From assembly GCA_032173965.1 (NCBI GenBank), contig JAVUNC010000005.1, positions 1,426,001-1,490,000 of the forward strand: 64,000 nucleotides of DNA. The letters are read 5' to 3'. This stretch comes from Sitta carolinensis (Eukaryota > Chordata > Aves > Passeriformes > Sittidae). A program made the translations under genes and the position numbers. Of the stretch, positions 10,613-22,675 are shown one piece after another. Within the stretch, counting starts at the first letter, position 1, and every line of letters starts with the position of its first letter. A model generated the notes under the pieces. The model saw only the letters and a program-made list of their open reading frames with translations, searched no databases and was not told where the DNA came from.

Positions 10613-13370
10613 GCTCTTTACAGGATCCCGTGGTGCCCATGGGGAATGTTTTGCACTGAAGTTTCGTGTCCCCACTCTTTACCCTGGCTCTGGCTTTGCC
10701 GGGTCTCAGCTGGGATATTTCCTTGCTGCAGTCTGGGCTGGCACCTTCAGCTCATGGCCCAGGTGCTGGAAATCAGATAGCAGAGTAGGGCTGGAGGGGC
10801 TGAAGACAGAATAGCCACAGATACATAATTTGGAAAGGTATTTTGTGCAAATATGTGTATGAATGCAAAAAAAATCTCTTAAGTAAACACACGCCTTGCA
10901 GGTTTTCTTCTCTGCACTATGAATACAATTTGCCTTAAGGAGCTCCCCCAGCCCACCTCTAGGAACCTTCTAATTTGAAACCAGCTATGGGATACCCCTG
11001 AGGAAATACAGGGGAATGCTTATTTAAGGGTAATTTTCTCCTCCTTACCGCTGATGTTTAAGCTGGGTGAGGCTTTGTTGGGTTTGTGACCCATAATTAG
11101 GAATTTGTGGCGGTGATCAGAGTCCAACTCCTGGCCTGGCAGAGGCAGGGCGAGTTCATAGCAAACAAAAGAAGTGTAATTAGTTGTGTTGCTGGAGCTG
11201 GAGAAGGGACCACAGCTTGCAGGAGGGAGCCTTGGAAAAAGAGCTTTTCCCTCAAATGACAACGAAATGTAGGATCCAGAGGTTTGATTTACGAGCCAGC
11301 TTATAATTGGAAGGCAAAAAGGAATGTGCCTCCCTTTGTTGGGCTCAGCAGCGATGGGCTGGGGGTGGTTTGAGGATCTCTCCCCAGTCTCCCCTGCACA
11401 CACCCGATGTCCTGATGTGTGGCAGCCCCTCCGATCAGAGCAGAGCTTGTGAACCCCAGCGAGGGAACTTCAATGCCACCAGCACACCCAGGAGTTGAGA
11501 ATGCTGCTGGTGGGGCTTGAGGAAAAAAAAAAAAACCCAACAAACCAGTAATGAAATCCCCCTTGCTCCTTTCCAACTTGAGCCCTTCCCCTGTGCTTCT
11601 TTCATTTTGGTTTAGTGACTCTTTGGCTCTGCCGTGTCCCGTCCTGTGGTGGCAGAACTCAGGGTTTGATGGATTGCTGGTTGTTGGACTCGTGTGTGAG
11701 GAGCTGTGTTGGATTTTGGAGGCCCCAGCCCATCTGGTGTCTGCAGCAGTGAAGACATGTGTTGCTGTGTGGGACTCAGGGATCTGTTCCTGCTTCTTCT
11801 GACACTTGTCTTTTTGTTTTGCTTTGGTCTTTTTTTTTTTTTTTTTTTTTCCTTCTTTAACCTCCCAAACCTTTGCAGTGGCCTCTCACCTCTCCTAAAT
11901 GAAACCATATGGAAGAGCTGCAGGTTCCTGGCCCTCTTTGGAAGTAGAAAAGCTTTGATGGCTGGGTGAGGAGTGTAGAAATATGGACTGAAGGCTAGAC
12001 CAGGGCAGTTGATCAAAGATGAGATTTGCCAGGTCCCCCTGGGATGCTGTGACCAAGGTGACCCAAAAGAATCTTCCTGGCTGTGACAGCAGCAGCTAAA
12101 CCTATAAACTTGATGATGTCAAGTCTAGGTTGATGCCAATGACTTTTTTTCCATGATTTGACTCTCACTGCTTGGATTTCTTCATCCTGGCCAATGTCAC
12201 TCTGGCACCAAGGATGATCTTTCATCCTCTAAACTGAAAGAGGCATTGAGCTATAAAGAGTTGGAGTGATATCTGAATTCAAAACCCTCCCAAAAATTAA
12301 GTTTACCATCAGGGTTGGTGTCCAGACTTGACTAGAGATGGCAGGACTGTGTTTGTGGAGATTTCCCTTAATCCTGTGGAGCATCACCCCTAAGAGTTGT
12401 TCACCCAGTAGGCACCAAGCTGGGATTCCCCTTGGAGCAGGGGGCCTGGAATTGTGTGCTGGAATCCCGTGGAACTCTCCAAGGCTCTAAAGAGAGGTGG
12501 TTTGGGACCCCAGAGGGTGTCAAGAGAAACAAAGTCTGGAGAGGAAATCTGGGAGCAAGTCCTCTGTGGGTTTCAGCTCTGGTTACACTCTGTCGTGCTG
12601 AACGTGTTCTGCTGGTGATTCACAGGGCTGGGTCACTTTGGATAACAAAGCAGCAGCTCCGGGGGGATTTTGGTGGCTTTGGGAAGCTTTGCTGAGGGTT
12701 GTTTTTCCAGCTGATGTGGTGCATTGGCAGAGGACCCCAGCACACTCGATCTGTGGCATCCTGGCAGTGCAAACATCTGCTTCTGCTGCCAGCTGTGCTG
12801 GCATCCCACCCTGCTGAGATCCTCGTGGTTGAGCTCTGGAGTCATCCTTTTGACTTCTTGTAATTTTATTTTTATTATTTCTTAACTGAAGCTGGCAGTA
12901 AATTCCAGTGATGTCAGAGGAAAAAGGATATTGCTGAGACTGGCAGAGACCTCTTCATAGGAATTTTTCAGGACCCCTCCTGATGAAATCTAATTAAACA
13001 CCACGAGTGGCACTGTGCAAATCTCCCTGTGTTTGTCATGTGGTTGATCAGGGCTGGGTTATCAGGGGGAGTTTATAGCTTGTGATATCTGCTGGGCTGG
13101 ATGTGGTTTCACACACCACAGGCACTTTGATCTTTTCCCCCCCAGCTGCTCACAAGTTTCTGTGGGTTTCTCTCGGGTTTTGCTTGATCTCCTTGGGGTC
13201 TAAGGGAAGATGTTGAGGATAGGGAGAGAACTTGAGTGCTAAGGACACTTCTGCCCTTCAGACAGCACCTGTGTCCTGGGAGGTGATGGGACCCTGGCAT
13301 CCTGTTAGCCTGGAGTGTCTCTTACAATGAGAAGAACTCATTTTGTTGTTTCCTTACAGAAAGGAGCGAA
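10613..13370. other. unique intron with one T tract
   Basis: No gene or clear repeat. A 21-base T tract lies at 11830-11850 and a 14-base A run at 11523-11535 approximately. The stretch 11000-11320 is AT-richer and repeat-free and might be constrained. Confidence 0.4.
11830..11850 (+). repeat. T tract, 21 bases
   Basis: An uninterrupted sense-strand T run. Confidence 0.9.
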
Positions 13371-13540
13371 ATTTCACAAGACATAAATAAACCCAACCCA
13401 AACGCAGCCCCGTGCCAAATCAAAACTGATTGCTTCTCCCTCCTCTCTTTTTCAATACAGCAAACGAGCTGTGAAAGTTGTATGGTCTACGAAACAACCA
13501 CTTATGGTTATTTGACCTCCTCCCCTCCCTTTCCCTCCTT

Positions 13541-13542
<2 letters not shown>

Positions 13543-13583
<41 letters not shown>
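13543..13583 (+). repeat. T tract, 41 bases
   Basis: The longest homopolymer in the window, preceded by a CT-rich run (13517-13542). Its length in an assembly may be inexact. Confidence 0.9.
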
Positions 13584-13588
<5 letters not shown>

Positions 13589-13754
13589 TTGTTTAATTAG
13601 TTCTCTTCTGACAGAGATTTCTACCGTGAGATGGAAAAGTCAAAATCTTTAATGTTTTCAAGCCCCTTCTCCCCCTGTGATGATGTAAATTAATTCCCCA
13701 AATCCCACCTAAATTCTGAATTTTTAGCTAATTTTTCTATTAATGGCGAGAGGG

Positions 13755-13776
13755 AAAAAAAAAAAAAAAAAAAAAA
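13755..13776 (+). repeat. A tract, 22 bases
   Basis: The only A run on the sense strand longer than 16 bases. It lies 171 bases after the T41 tract and is complementary to it. Confidence 0.9.
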
Positions 13777-13800
13777 GAGAAAAATGTTTCCAAATTTGTA

Positions 13801-16431
13801 TATCTCTGTTTTCCTTGCACGTCTGTCTTAGTCTGCTGTATGTGGAGAGGTGGGAGATCTTATGAGACTGCTGCCTTTAGTCTCTTTGTTAAACTTCTTC
13901 TGCCGGGTTAGCATTTTTGTCTGCTTGGAAGCTGGAGGATTGAACTCACCTGGGAGCCCCAGGAGTGAAATAAATTACCATAATATAGCAGGAAAAGAAT
14001 ATATTTTAAGATGGTGAGCAGTGCAGGACTGCCCTGGTGTATTACATCTGTTCATTTAGAGATGTAAAATATGGCTTTGGCTTTGGGGCACGTGACTGGG
14101 ATGTTCTTGTTTTGAGGGGAGGGGGCTGAGGGGATGCAGGTAAATATAACATAAATATAATATAAATACAGTCCCAAAAAACTTGACACCATCATAGCAA
14201 GCTAAAGCTGAGAATTGGTTGTTAATTCATGATTTTTAAGCCAGCCTCTCAGTTTTTAGAGGTAATCTGGTCCTTCTTAGGGGACTGGTAGTGCTGGAAA
14301 GCAGAGATGGAGGGCAGGAGATTGGAAGATCTGTCGTAATTAATATTCCATTGCTCTGCTTTAACAAATTGTCAGCACAATGGGTGGAAGTGCAGGTGCA
14401 GGGCTGTTCACCAAGGTGTTTTATGCCCTTCTGTTAAAAAAGGATTAATCTTCAGCTTGAACCAGGCAGGGGGATCTGAGCTGAACCCCACCAGAAAAGC
14501 TCTGAGCAGTCCCAGGCTGGGACGTGGCAACAGGAGCTGAAAACCCCCAGAAACATCACACTGATTCTGCCAATTTTTATTATCCAGTATTGATATTCTG
14601 TGGGTTATTTTTCCCCCTGGGTTCTCACCTTGCTCATTTGGCAGCCCCTGCCTGCCTCCTGCCCTGTGGTGTAGCCTCTGTGCTGCTTCCTTCCCTGTTA
14701 AGGAAATCTCAGGCTCTTCCCTCTCCAAGCTCTCCCTGACTTTGCCATGGAAGTGCTGCCCTGCTCCTCACTGTTAGGAGAGATGAGATCACTGGCACTA
14801 AATATATCCCCTTGTCCATGCCAGGGATGCTCTGGCAGACTCTGAAGTGACTTATTTTCTATGTTTTGTCAATTCTCTGTGGCAGGTGATTTCATTAACT
14901 GCTCTTTAAACTGCTCGCAGAGCCGAGCTCTTAATTTTTGATGGAAAGGTGCTGGTGGCCACCTTGGAGTTCCTCCCTCCAGGTCAGCCTTGTCACTTAG
15001 TTCCCGAATCTCTATTGTTTATTTCGTAAATAAAAAATAAGCTACGAAATTTGGAATGAGAGTCAAACTCCTGGAAAGTTCACTCTGAGGGTTTCAGGCT
15101 GTGGTGGGATCTGCTCCCAGTTATGTTCCCTATGTGATCTCTGGATAATCTCAGGCTTGTCTGTCTGCTCTCCCTATTTATCCTGCAGTTATTAAAATGA
15201 AGAGGGGGGTGGGAAGATGATGTTTGGGGCAGGACTGAGTTCCCCCTTTACAGTATCTGGGCTGGGATGGTGTCTTAGCAAGGTTTTTTCCATGTGTTTT
15301 CCCTGGCACAGTCAGCGTGTGCTCCTTCAGGGTCATCCTCACATCTGCAGTGTTTTAGGAGCAGTGTGACCCCATCTCTGCTGTCCTGGCATCTGTCCCC
15401 TTTCTTCCACTTTCACCTTGCCTGAATGTCCTTTTAACTTGCTTTTCAGGGTATTCCACTTTTCCCTCCTCCATCCCCTCTGTTCCTCACCCATAAGGAG
15501 CTTCCTTCAAGCCCCCACAATTTTGTTACTCCTGGGGTGACCCTTTGGCTCTGCTCACCTTTGATGCCCATTTACAGTTTGATCAGACTAAAATATCAGA
15601 ATTCTGAACTCAGTTCCTGCTTTGCTACTGACTTTTATGGACCTAGCTTTTTGGAGAGTGGGGTTTCATCTCATTAAATGGGAAATCTCCATTCCCAGGA
15701 AGTTCTGCCCACTCCAGGGAGAGAAATCAGACCTTTTAGCACACAACTCATCTCATTCTGCAAGAGAATGAAACTGCCCTAAACCAGGGCAGGTGAATTA
15801 TATCCAAAAAGGTTCTTTTTCTCTCCATTAGAGCTAAGGGGAGCTGAGGACAACTTGTTCAGATATGAGCATCCCTTATTTCTCTGTTCCCTGGCTGTAA
15901 GTGACAGTAATGGTGTTTCTCTGCTTTGATAAGGGTCTCATCAGCAGTTTGTGGCCATGAGGTGCTCTAACATTATGATCATAGAAAAGCTCAGTGCAGG
16001 GTTATATTGTGCATGATTTTCCTGCTGGAAATTTGATTAATAGGTTCAGATGGGCCATTTCTTTTGGTCCTTCGTATTTTCTTCATTCTAGTGCAGGTGG
16101 AATCCAACCTCTGCCGTGAAGGTCTGGGGCTCTCACCTGGGCCAGGTACCTGGAGTTGGCAAAGAATATAGAGGAGGTGTAGGAGACACTGGGCTGCAAC
16201 TTCAGCTCAGGTGGTTTAGGGGGAAAAAGGGGCTGGAACAGACCTGGCACATCAGCACCCCCTAATCCATGGGTTCCTTTGGATGCTGTGACAAGCTCTC
16301 CCGAAACTGGTAAAAGCTGAGGGAAAAACTTTTACTCTCACTTAAAAGGGAAAGAAAGTCCCTTAAAAGAGAAAGAAAGCCTGCAGAATTTACGGCATCT
16401 GCGGTGACCAGGGGCACTGCCAGTGAGTTCA
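13801..16431. other. unique intron, nothing distinctive
   Basis: No exon, RNA gene or confident mobile element. A short AT-rich run of 'ataaatataa' words occurs near 14145-14170. Confidence 0.4.
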
Positions 16432-16830
16432 GGGAGTTAGGAGAGGCTGGGATCTCCTTGGGATCACACACCTGACACTCAAAGGTGAGTTAGGAGAGGC
16501 TGGGATCTCCTTGGGATCACACACCTGACACTCACAGGTGAGTTAGGAGAGGCTGGGATCTCCTTGGGATCACACACCTGACACTCACAGGTGAGTTAGG
16601 AGAGGCTGGGGAGTCTGGGATCTCCTTGGGATCACACACCTGACACTCACAGGTGAGTTAGGAGAGGCTGGGATCTCCTTGGGATCACACACCTGACACT
16701 CACAGGTGAGTTAGGAGAGGCTGGGATCTCCTTGGGATCACACACCTGACACTCACAAGTGAGTTAGGAGAGGCTGGGGAGGCTGGGATCTTCTTGGGGT
16801 CACACATCTGACACTCACAGGTGAGTTTTG
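16432..16830 (+). repeat. 53-bp minisatellite with splice-donor motifs
   Basis: There are about seven tandem units. The GTGAGTT that begins units falls at 16485, 16538, 16591, 16653, 16706, 16759 (as AGTGAGTT) and 16821, so spacing is 53 bp except two 62-bp units that carry an extra 9-bp 'ggagtctgg/ggaggctgg' piece. Each unit has 'aggagaggctgggatctcct', 'tgggatcacacacctgacac' and 'tcacag'. Five junctions read CAGGTGAGTT, a perfect U1 donor consensus on the plexin sense strand; one reads AAGGTGAGTT. Units are nearly identical, so expansion is recent. Confidence 0.95.
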
Positions 16831-17195
16831 CTGCACCAGCACCACGGGATTCTTTGGGTGACACGGCACACTTGAGGATATTTTGGAATGCACAGTGTAC
16901 TTCCACTTGATTTGGAGACTCTAGTCGGCAGGATGGGGTGGGTTAAACAAGCCAGGAAGTATTTAGGCATGCAAAGATGAAATCAAGATACTTTCAGGTG
17001 CATGATTGCAGTTGCAGGAGGCCCTGACAGCCAGGAACTTGCAATCTAAAGGGCACAAGTAACTGGAGAAGGCAGACCCTGAACGGGGGTGAGTGTGGAG
17101 AGGAGCAAGATCCGTAGAAGGAGAGGATGGGAAAGGCCAGCTTGGGTTGGGGGTGGTGTGCAGAGCATGAGGGGTGCTCAGAAAAAGCTCAGTGT
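16831..17195. other. unique intron
   Basis: Nothing recognised except 'cttgcaatctaaagggcaca' near 17039, which resembles a word found in old vertebrate interspersed repeats. Too short to call. Confidence 0.35.
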
Positions 17196-17305
17196 GACAT
17201 CATGGCAGAGCAGGAAGCCTTGATCTATTCCTGGCTCTGCTGCTGATTGCAGCATGACCTCGGGCAGATCACTCCCCTCTCCCCATCCCTGCTCTGCTCT
17301 TCCCT
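17196..17305 (+). mobile_element. MIR-like SINE fragment
   Basis: The stretch has 'attcctggctctgctgctga', then 'catgacctcgggcagatcac', then a CT-rich part. These occur in the same order as the MIR core consensus (cccggctctgccactta, gtgaccttgggcaagttact, ctctctgtgcc). MIRs are ancient amniote tRNA-derived SINEs that are scarce and highly diverged in birds. The match is from memory of the consensus. Confidence 0.6.
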
Positions 17306-19683
17306 GAGCCCTTCAGGGAGTGGGCTGGCACTTGCAATGAGCACAGCCACACTTTGATTTCATCTTGATGCTTCCCAGGCAGCAGGACCCGGCGTTCAAA
17401 ACTGGGCGGTGTTGGGGTTCAGCTGCAAAAAATTTCCACGTGCAAAAATTCCCTGGTGGGAGTGGGGCTCCTCCCGTGTATGTTTGTGCAAGGGCTTGGG
17501 CTGAGCTCTGTCAACACAGGGCTTTCCCAGCTCCCCGTGTATCCCTGATTCCCCTGCCCCCTCCCAACAGGTTGGTCATAAATTAGGTTCTGATGTGGGG
17601 ATTGAATTTCACTCCAGCTGCCAGAGCTGTGGCACATCTGGGGTCCTCCTGTGGTTAATGGCTTCACAAAAATGAAGTAATAAAGGTTATGATGGCTGTG
17701 TTTTAACCCCGTGGCCCTTGTTCTGCTCAACAGGAAGGTTTCCCTGGAATAGTTAAAAACCTGCTGTCTGCATTTAAATATCTCCCAGTAATGTGCCATC
17801 TTTGAGCAGCTTTTCATGAAGTAATTTTAGTTTTGAAATTTAGCAAAGTGGAAACGTTTTTTCATTCAGGTTTTCCTTCACAAAAGATGAACTGGTTCTT
17901 TTTAAACTGAAAAAAGCCTGTCTCTAAGTTATGCAGTGATTTAGCATTTACATAGACCAGAGAGGTCGGTGTTAAGGAGAAAGGGGAAAAACCCACCTCA
18001 CTTGGAGTTCTTTTGGTGTAAGTTTGCAATGCTCTTTTTAAGGGATGATTTGTCTGTGAAGAGCAGCTCTCAGCTCTGGTCCAATGATCCCTTTAAGGGA
18101 TGGTGCTTCCACTCTCACAAACTCAAAGCCATGGTTAGGAAAACTCAGACATGACTTTGGACACTGAGCTCTTGCTGCATCAGAAATGCTGAGGTTTTAG
18201 AATGTGTGGAGTCTTAGAAATCAAGGTGTCTTTTCCCAGTCCTCCTCTCTTGAGAAATACCAGTTCCCTAAAAAAATCTCTACTGTTTTTTTGAAGGGAA
18301 GTGAAGTTTTGGTGCCCCAACCAAACCATGCTTGCCTCTGTTGGGTGTGTGGATGCTGCTGAAGGTGTCACTCACATTCTCCATCCGTAGGATTTGGCTG
18401 CCCAGCAGATCAAATCAATAAATGTATTTATCCTCCCAGCTCTGCTGACAGGTGTGGAAGTGGGACTGTCTTGGAGTTGCAGAGAGAGCAAAACCATTCA
18501 GGCTCTGAGTTAAAGTGGATTTTCCTGGAAAAGAGGCAGAGATTTAATTTTGAGAGTGGTTCACATCACCTCCTAGCCATGATGCCCTTGTGTCTACAGT
18601 CAGTGGAGTTCAAAGCATCATTTTTGCCACCCCTTGGAGATATCTGCTTATTTTCTGTATAAATAACTCCAATCCTTAAGGGGAGAGTCATGAAATTCCC
18701 TCCCTGACATCCTGCAGGGGTGACTCCGTGGGGGCATCACAGCAGAAACCCTGGACTTGCACCAAGCTACAGGACAGGAATAAACCTCCTGGCTTATTCC
18801 TATGGTGGAATAACATCCCTGGGCTGGCAGCAAAATTATTCCCTTAATCACAGGAGCTGTCCTGGACAAGTTCTTCTGCCCCACTCGGGGAAGAAGGGTT
18901 TTCCCTGACCCTGTTTCCACCCTGAGCTGTGTTTTACCCTTGGTCCCAACATCTTCAGAATGTGCTGATGGCTCTTGGTGTGCCGAATTCTTGTTAAAAG
19001 GCAAGAAGGCACGGCAGACACGCACTCAGAGGAGATAAACATCTCTCATTCATTTCTTTAACTCACCATTGATTGCAAAGGAAGGCCCTTCACTCATCTG
19101 TTGTGAAGTGTATTGACTTCCCCTCCACAGGTTTCCAGGAGATTTGCTGCTCCAGCACAAATCCTGAGAGCGCCCTGGGTCAGTTTTTGAGGAGCAGGGG
19201 GGCTGGTGTTGGAGCTAATGAGCTTGTTATGAGACATATCCTGGGATCTCTGGCAACTCCATCCTCTGCCACCGTGTCCAGCCAGCCTGCAATTAGGGAC
19301 AAGGTCTGTGACACTGCTTTATCCTAAATCTGCAACGAGACAGAGATGTCTGATTTTCATTGAACACACAGAAACTCCTGATCTGCAGAGTGGGAACACT
19401 TTTTTCTTCTTTATGACTCAAAATCCTTAGAAGTCCAGAAGTCCCTAAGGACTTAGCTTTAAAAATTGGATTTTTTTTTTTTTTTTTGGCAGAGTTGCTG
19501 CCCATTTTTCCCAGGGATTCAGAAATCAGAACGGCGTTAGCCCAGGTAGCTGGAGCTGTAGCCCTGGGCAGAGTGCTCCTGAGAGCTTGTTAGGTAATTG
19601 ATGTTGATATTGCTGTGGTACAAGGTGTAAGATTATCTTGGATGCCTGTGATAGGTGCAGAGACACAGACCGTGGTGCCTCCT
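17306..19683. other. unique intron, nothing distinctive
   Basis: No exon or repeat recognised. It contains a 17-base T tract (19471-19487). Confidence 0.4.
19471..19487 (+). repeat. T tract, 17 bases
   Basis: An uninterrupted sense-strand T run. Confidence 0.9.
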
Positions 19684-19818
19684 TGCCATGGAATCCTGGA
19701 GTGGTTTGGGCTGGGAGGGGTGTTAAAATCATCCCTGCTGTGGGCAGGGACATCTCCCACTGTCCCAGGTGCTCCAAACCTCATCCAGCCTGGCCTTGGA
19801 CACGTCCAGGGTTAGGTA
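19684..19818 (-). mobile_element. CR1 LINE 3' fragment
   Basis: Begins with the reverse complement of the CR1 tail ('ggaatcctggagtggtttgg'), followed by 'tgggcagggacatctcccac', 'ccaggtgctccaaacctcat' and 'ggccttggacacgtccaggg'. Confidence 0.85.
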
Positions 19819-20340
19819 AAACGGCTCTTGACTGGAGCTGGAGGAGCTCAGTCGTGATCCAGAATGCAAATCCAAGATGCCAGAGCATTCCTGCAAGTGA
19901 TTCCCTCTTCATTGATCCTGGTTAGTTAAATCAGGGAATGCAGGTATGGAAGTGACCTCAGGAGGTCCCCTGTGCCCCAAAGCAAAGCCACTGCAGCCAA
20001 ACCATTCCTCTGGGACATTCCCATTACCTCAGCCACTGCCGGGTCTCAAGCCAGAGCCCCGGAGCCCGGTGGCCTCCGCCTGACTTGGATCATTCCTGAC
20101 TGTTGGGTTTGCAGGTTTCGCCCTTATTTTATTTTAATGAATGTCAGGAGCCTGCAAGCTCTGTCCTATATCTGGGGACAGCGCTTCTGGGGGATTATCC
20201 AGCCATTGTCAGAGCATTCGTCTGAATTTCCCCGTTCATTTCAGCCCTATTCACTCCCAGCCCTCCATTATCCACACCTTTCTTTCCCTACCCTGAATAT
20301 CACCCAAGCTGCTCTTTCTTCTTGCCCTGGAAACTTTAAA

Positions 20341-20780
20341 TATAGATAGATATGTTAATTGATATCATTACAACAAAAGGTCCCAGTCACCCTGCAATTC
20401 AGGGAACATTTCGTGTTGCCATTTAAATGACGAGGGTTTTTTTTCCCTTTTTTTCTTTAATGCCACTGACAGCTACTTGTGTTTAATTCATTTTGATTTT
20501 GTTAGGAGGGGGAAGTTATCAGGATCGTATCATTAAAAATGCATGCCTGGGTTATTCATGCATGTTTCATATATCCCCGTGTATGATCCATCATAATTCA
20601 ACATTAGCCAATGGGGATACCAAGTGGAAAGGGTCTGCTGAGCGTACACATAATTCAATTACACCCATGACGTCACATTGATTGGATTCCTAATGACACC
20701 TCCGAGCCGTGCCGGGAAGAAGGAGGATTTCCACCGGGGCTGCCCGTGCCTGGAGCCCAAGGTTTGTGTTACTGACCCGG
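20341..20780. promoter_or_regulatory. candidate enhancer or internal promoter with CRE and CCAAT boxes
   Basis: This repeat-free block contains two ATGCAT palindromes (20539-20544, 20558-20563), a CCAAT box (20608-20612), a full CRE palindrome TGACGTCA (20668-20675) and an inverted CCAAT (ATTGG, 20681-20685). It then shifts to GC-rich, CpG-containing sequence from about 20701. That arrangement resembles a TATA-less CREB/NF-Y promoter reading rightward. No transcript evidence is available, and it may instead be an enhancer. Confidence 0.35.
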
Positions 20781-21394
20781 GCTGGCAGAAGTTTGGACCT
20801 GGCTAGGAGCTGGGCAGCTGCTTTGGAGCTGGAGGACAGAGGTGAGGCAGCCCAGCAGGAGCCCTGGGTGCCCAGGAGCTGGGCTGCGATGAAGGAATGC
20901 GGTGTTCTCCCTGCTGAGATGCTCTCCCTGCTGTTTTAGTAAAGGGCTCTCAGCAGGACAGCGGTTCCCGTGGCAGAGGGACAACCTGTCGTGTGGCAGC
21001 AAATCCTGGTCTGGGGTAGCTCTGCTCGCACTGGAGTGGTTATAAACCTGTTCTTGTTAATGGGTGACGTGGTGGAATTCTCTGCAGCTGAGGAGGGAAA
21101 GAGAGAGATGGGAGGGAAATTGATTTTTGATTGATTGATGGATTCAAAGACGATGTAGTGGTGGCACCTTTATCCTCTCCCCTTGTAGCAGATCCTGACT
21201 TAAGATGAATCAGTAATTACTCCTTCCTTCCCCTTCACCTCCATGGTGGTCTTTCACCCTGTTAGTGAAATGAATCCCTTCTTTCCAGAAGGGTAATATC
21301 CATGAAGAGGCAGTGCCATTTTCCTGCTGGCAGAGGTCAGGGAATTTTAAAAAGTGCCATTATTTTGGTAGCAAGGGCGGGCTCCCTCTGTGAC
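20781..21394. other. unique intron
   Basis: GC-rich at first, then a run of TGATTGATT-type words near 21122-21140. No exon recognised. Confidence 0.35.
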
Positions 21395-21603
21395 AGGAAT
21401 GTTTGGGTTGGATATCAGGAAAAGATTCTTCACCCAGAGGATGTTTGGGCACTGAACAGGCTCCTCAGGGAATGGGCACAGAATTGGAAAATGCTCTCAG
21501 GGATGCACAGGCTGGGATTTTTTTTTTTTATGTTCTTTTTTGGGGCCAGGAACTGGACTGGATGATCCTTGTGGGTCTCTTCCAAATTAGGTGGAATCAC
21601 AAA
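21395..21603 (+). mobile_element. CR1 LINE 3' fragment
   Basis: Contains 'ggttggatatcaggaaaaga', 'ttcttcacccagaggatgtt', 'tgggcactgaacaggctcct', 'ggccaggaactggactggat' and 'tggaatcac' near the tail. An internal T run at 21518-21529 interrupts the copy. Confidence 0.85.
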
Positions 21604-22675
21604 TAAAATTTCCTGAGGCAGCACTGGGGTGCTGGTCTCAATTTGGTTGTCCTGGCACTGCTGCTCTGTGGCATCAATCAGGGGGAGCAGGGATTGCTGA
21701 TGCAGAGTTTTCTTTGATGGTCCGAAAAAAAAATAAAAAGAGGGAGGCTCGGCATCCCTCACTGCCTCTCACTTCAATATCTTTAAAAATAACTCCTCTG
21801 TGAGTGTGTCCCAGCACCTCTGTGCCTCAGCACTTTTGAAGCTCTGGTGCATTCCAACCCAACACTGGATTATCTCCATTTTATTGGTGCTGGATCACAA
21901 GCTAAGAGAACTGAAAAAAAAAAAAATAAAAATAATCTCTCCTTATGGTCATGGCTGGGAGAAGAAATCACTCCTGCTGCTGACTCCTCCTGACTCCCAG
22001 ACCTCTGCTTTAAGCACATGGAGCATTCCAACTACCAATCCTATTGATTTTCAATTATGGCTCAAATGGAAGTGGTTGTAGCTTTGTGTTTACCCTCGGG
22101 AGACTTTGCCTTGTCATTGCTGCTGAGGAGCAAGTGTGGGGAAATTCAGTGCTGATGTGGATGTGTGGGGCTGGAACTCATTCCTGGGCACTCACTGCTG
22201 GTTAAAAACAACAAAATCCCTTTTTATGGGACTGGATCTGCTGGTGGGGGCAGTGCAGGGAGGTGTGGCATGAAGAAATCGTGGCTATAAATACAGAGGC
22301 AGTGTGGCGTGGCACAGAGTTATTGTTGGCATGAGAGTGGGGTATTTTTAAATTACATGGGGAGACTTTATTTCAAATGGGAGCAATGCTGAACCTTGCT
22401 GGCATGTTCAGGGGAGGCCGGGCAGGAGGCACATGAGAAGTTGGAAGCTGCAAAATTCACACTCTGCCTTCCCTGCCTTGTAGCTTGGCCAGTGTTTGCT
22501 GTGGCTCCTGTGAGCAGGTGGGTGTGAGGGTGGCCTGGAACAAACACAATTCGAGTTTTGAAGGTACCCTTCCTCCTTGGATTTCTCAGCAATTTGCCAA
22601 AGGCAGGAAACACTGAATCCATTCCCTTGGCTGGGGATGCAAAGGAGTTAAATAATTTATAGAGCAGGGTTAGGA
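21604..22675. other. unique intron
   Basis: No exon or mobile element recognised. Short A-rich runs occur near 21725 and 21914. Confidence 0.4.

Larger units (their letters stand above)
13371..13800. promoter_or_regulatory. AT-rich candidate element flanked by T41 and A22 tracts
   Basis: Repeat-free DNA with words such as GATGATGTAAATTAATT and TTGTTTAATTAG. It encloses a 41-base T tract (13543-13583) and a 22-base A tract (13755-13776). Constraint is suggested by composition only. Confidence 0.25.

Noticed and set aside
10049..10675. 208-codon open frame on the - strand
   Set aside because: It lies antisense to a CR1 element, so the frame is a repeat artefact.
16432..16830. CRISPR-like direct repeats
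   Set aside because: Units abut without unique spacers and the context is a vertebrate intron, so this is a minisatellite.
16480..16830. Minisatellite units as true coding exons
   Set aside because: The acceptor side lacks a pyrimidine tract, and the open frames across it have no plexin or other homology.
20701..20780. CpG island
   Set aside because: Too short and too few CpGs; kept only as part of the candidate promoter block.
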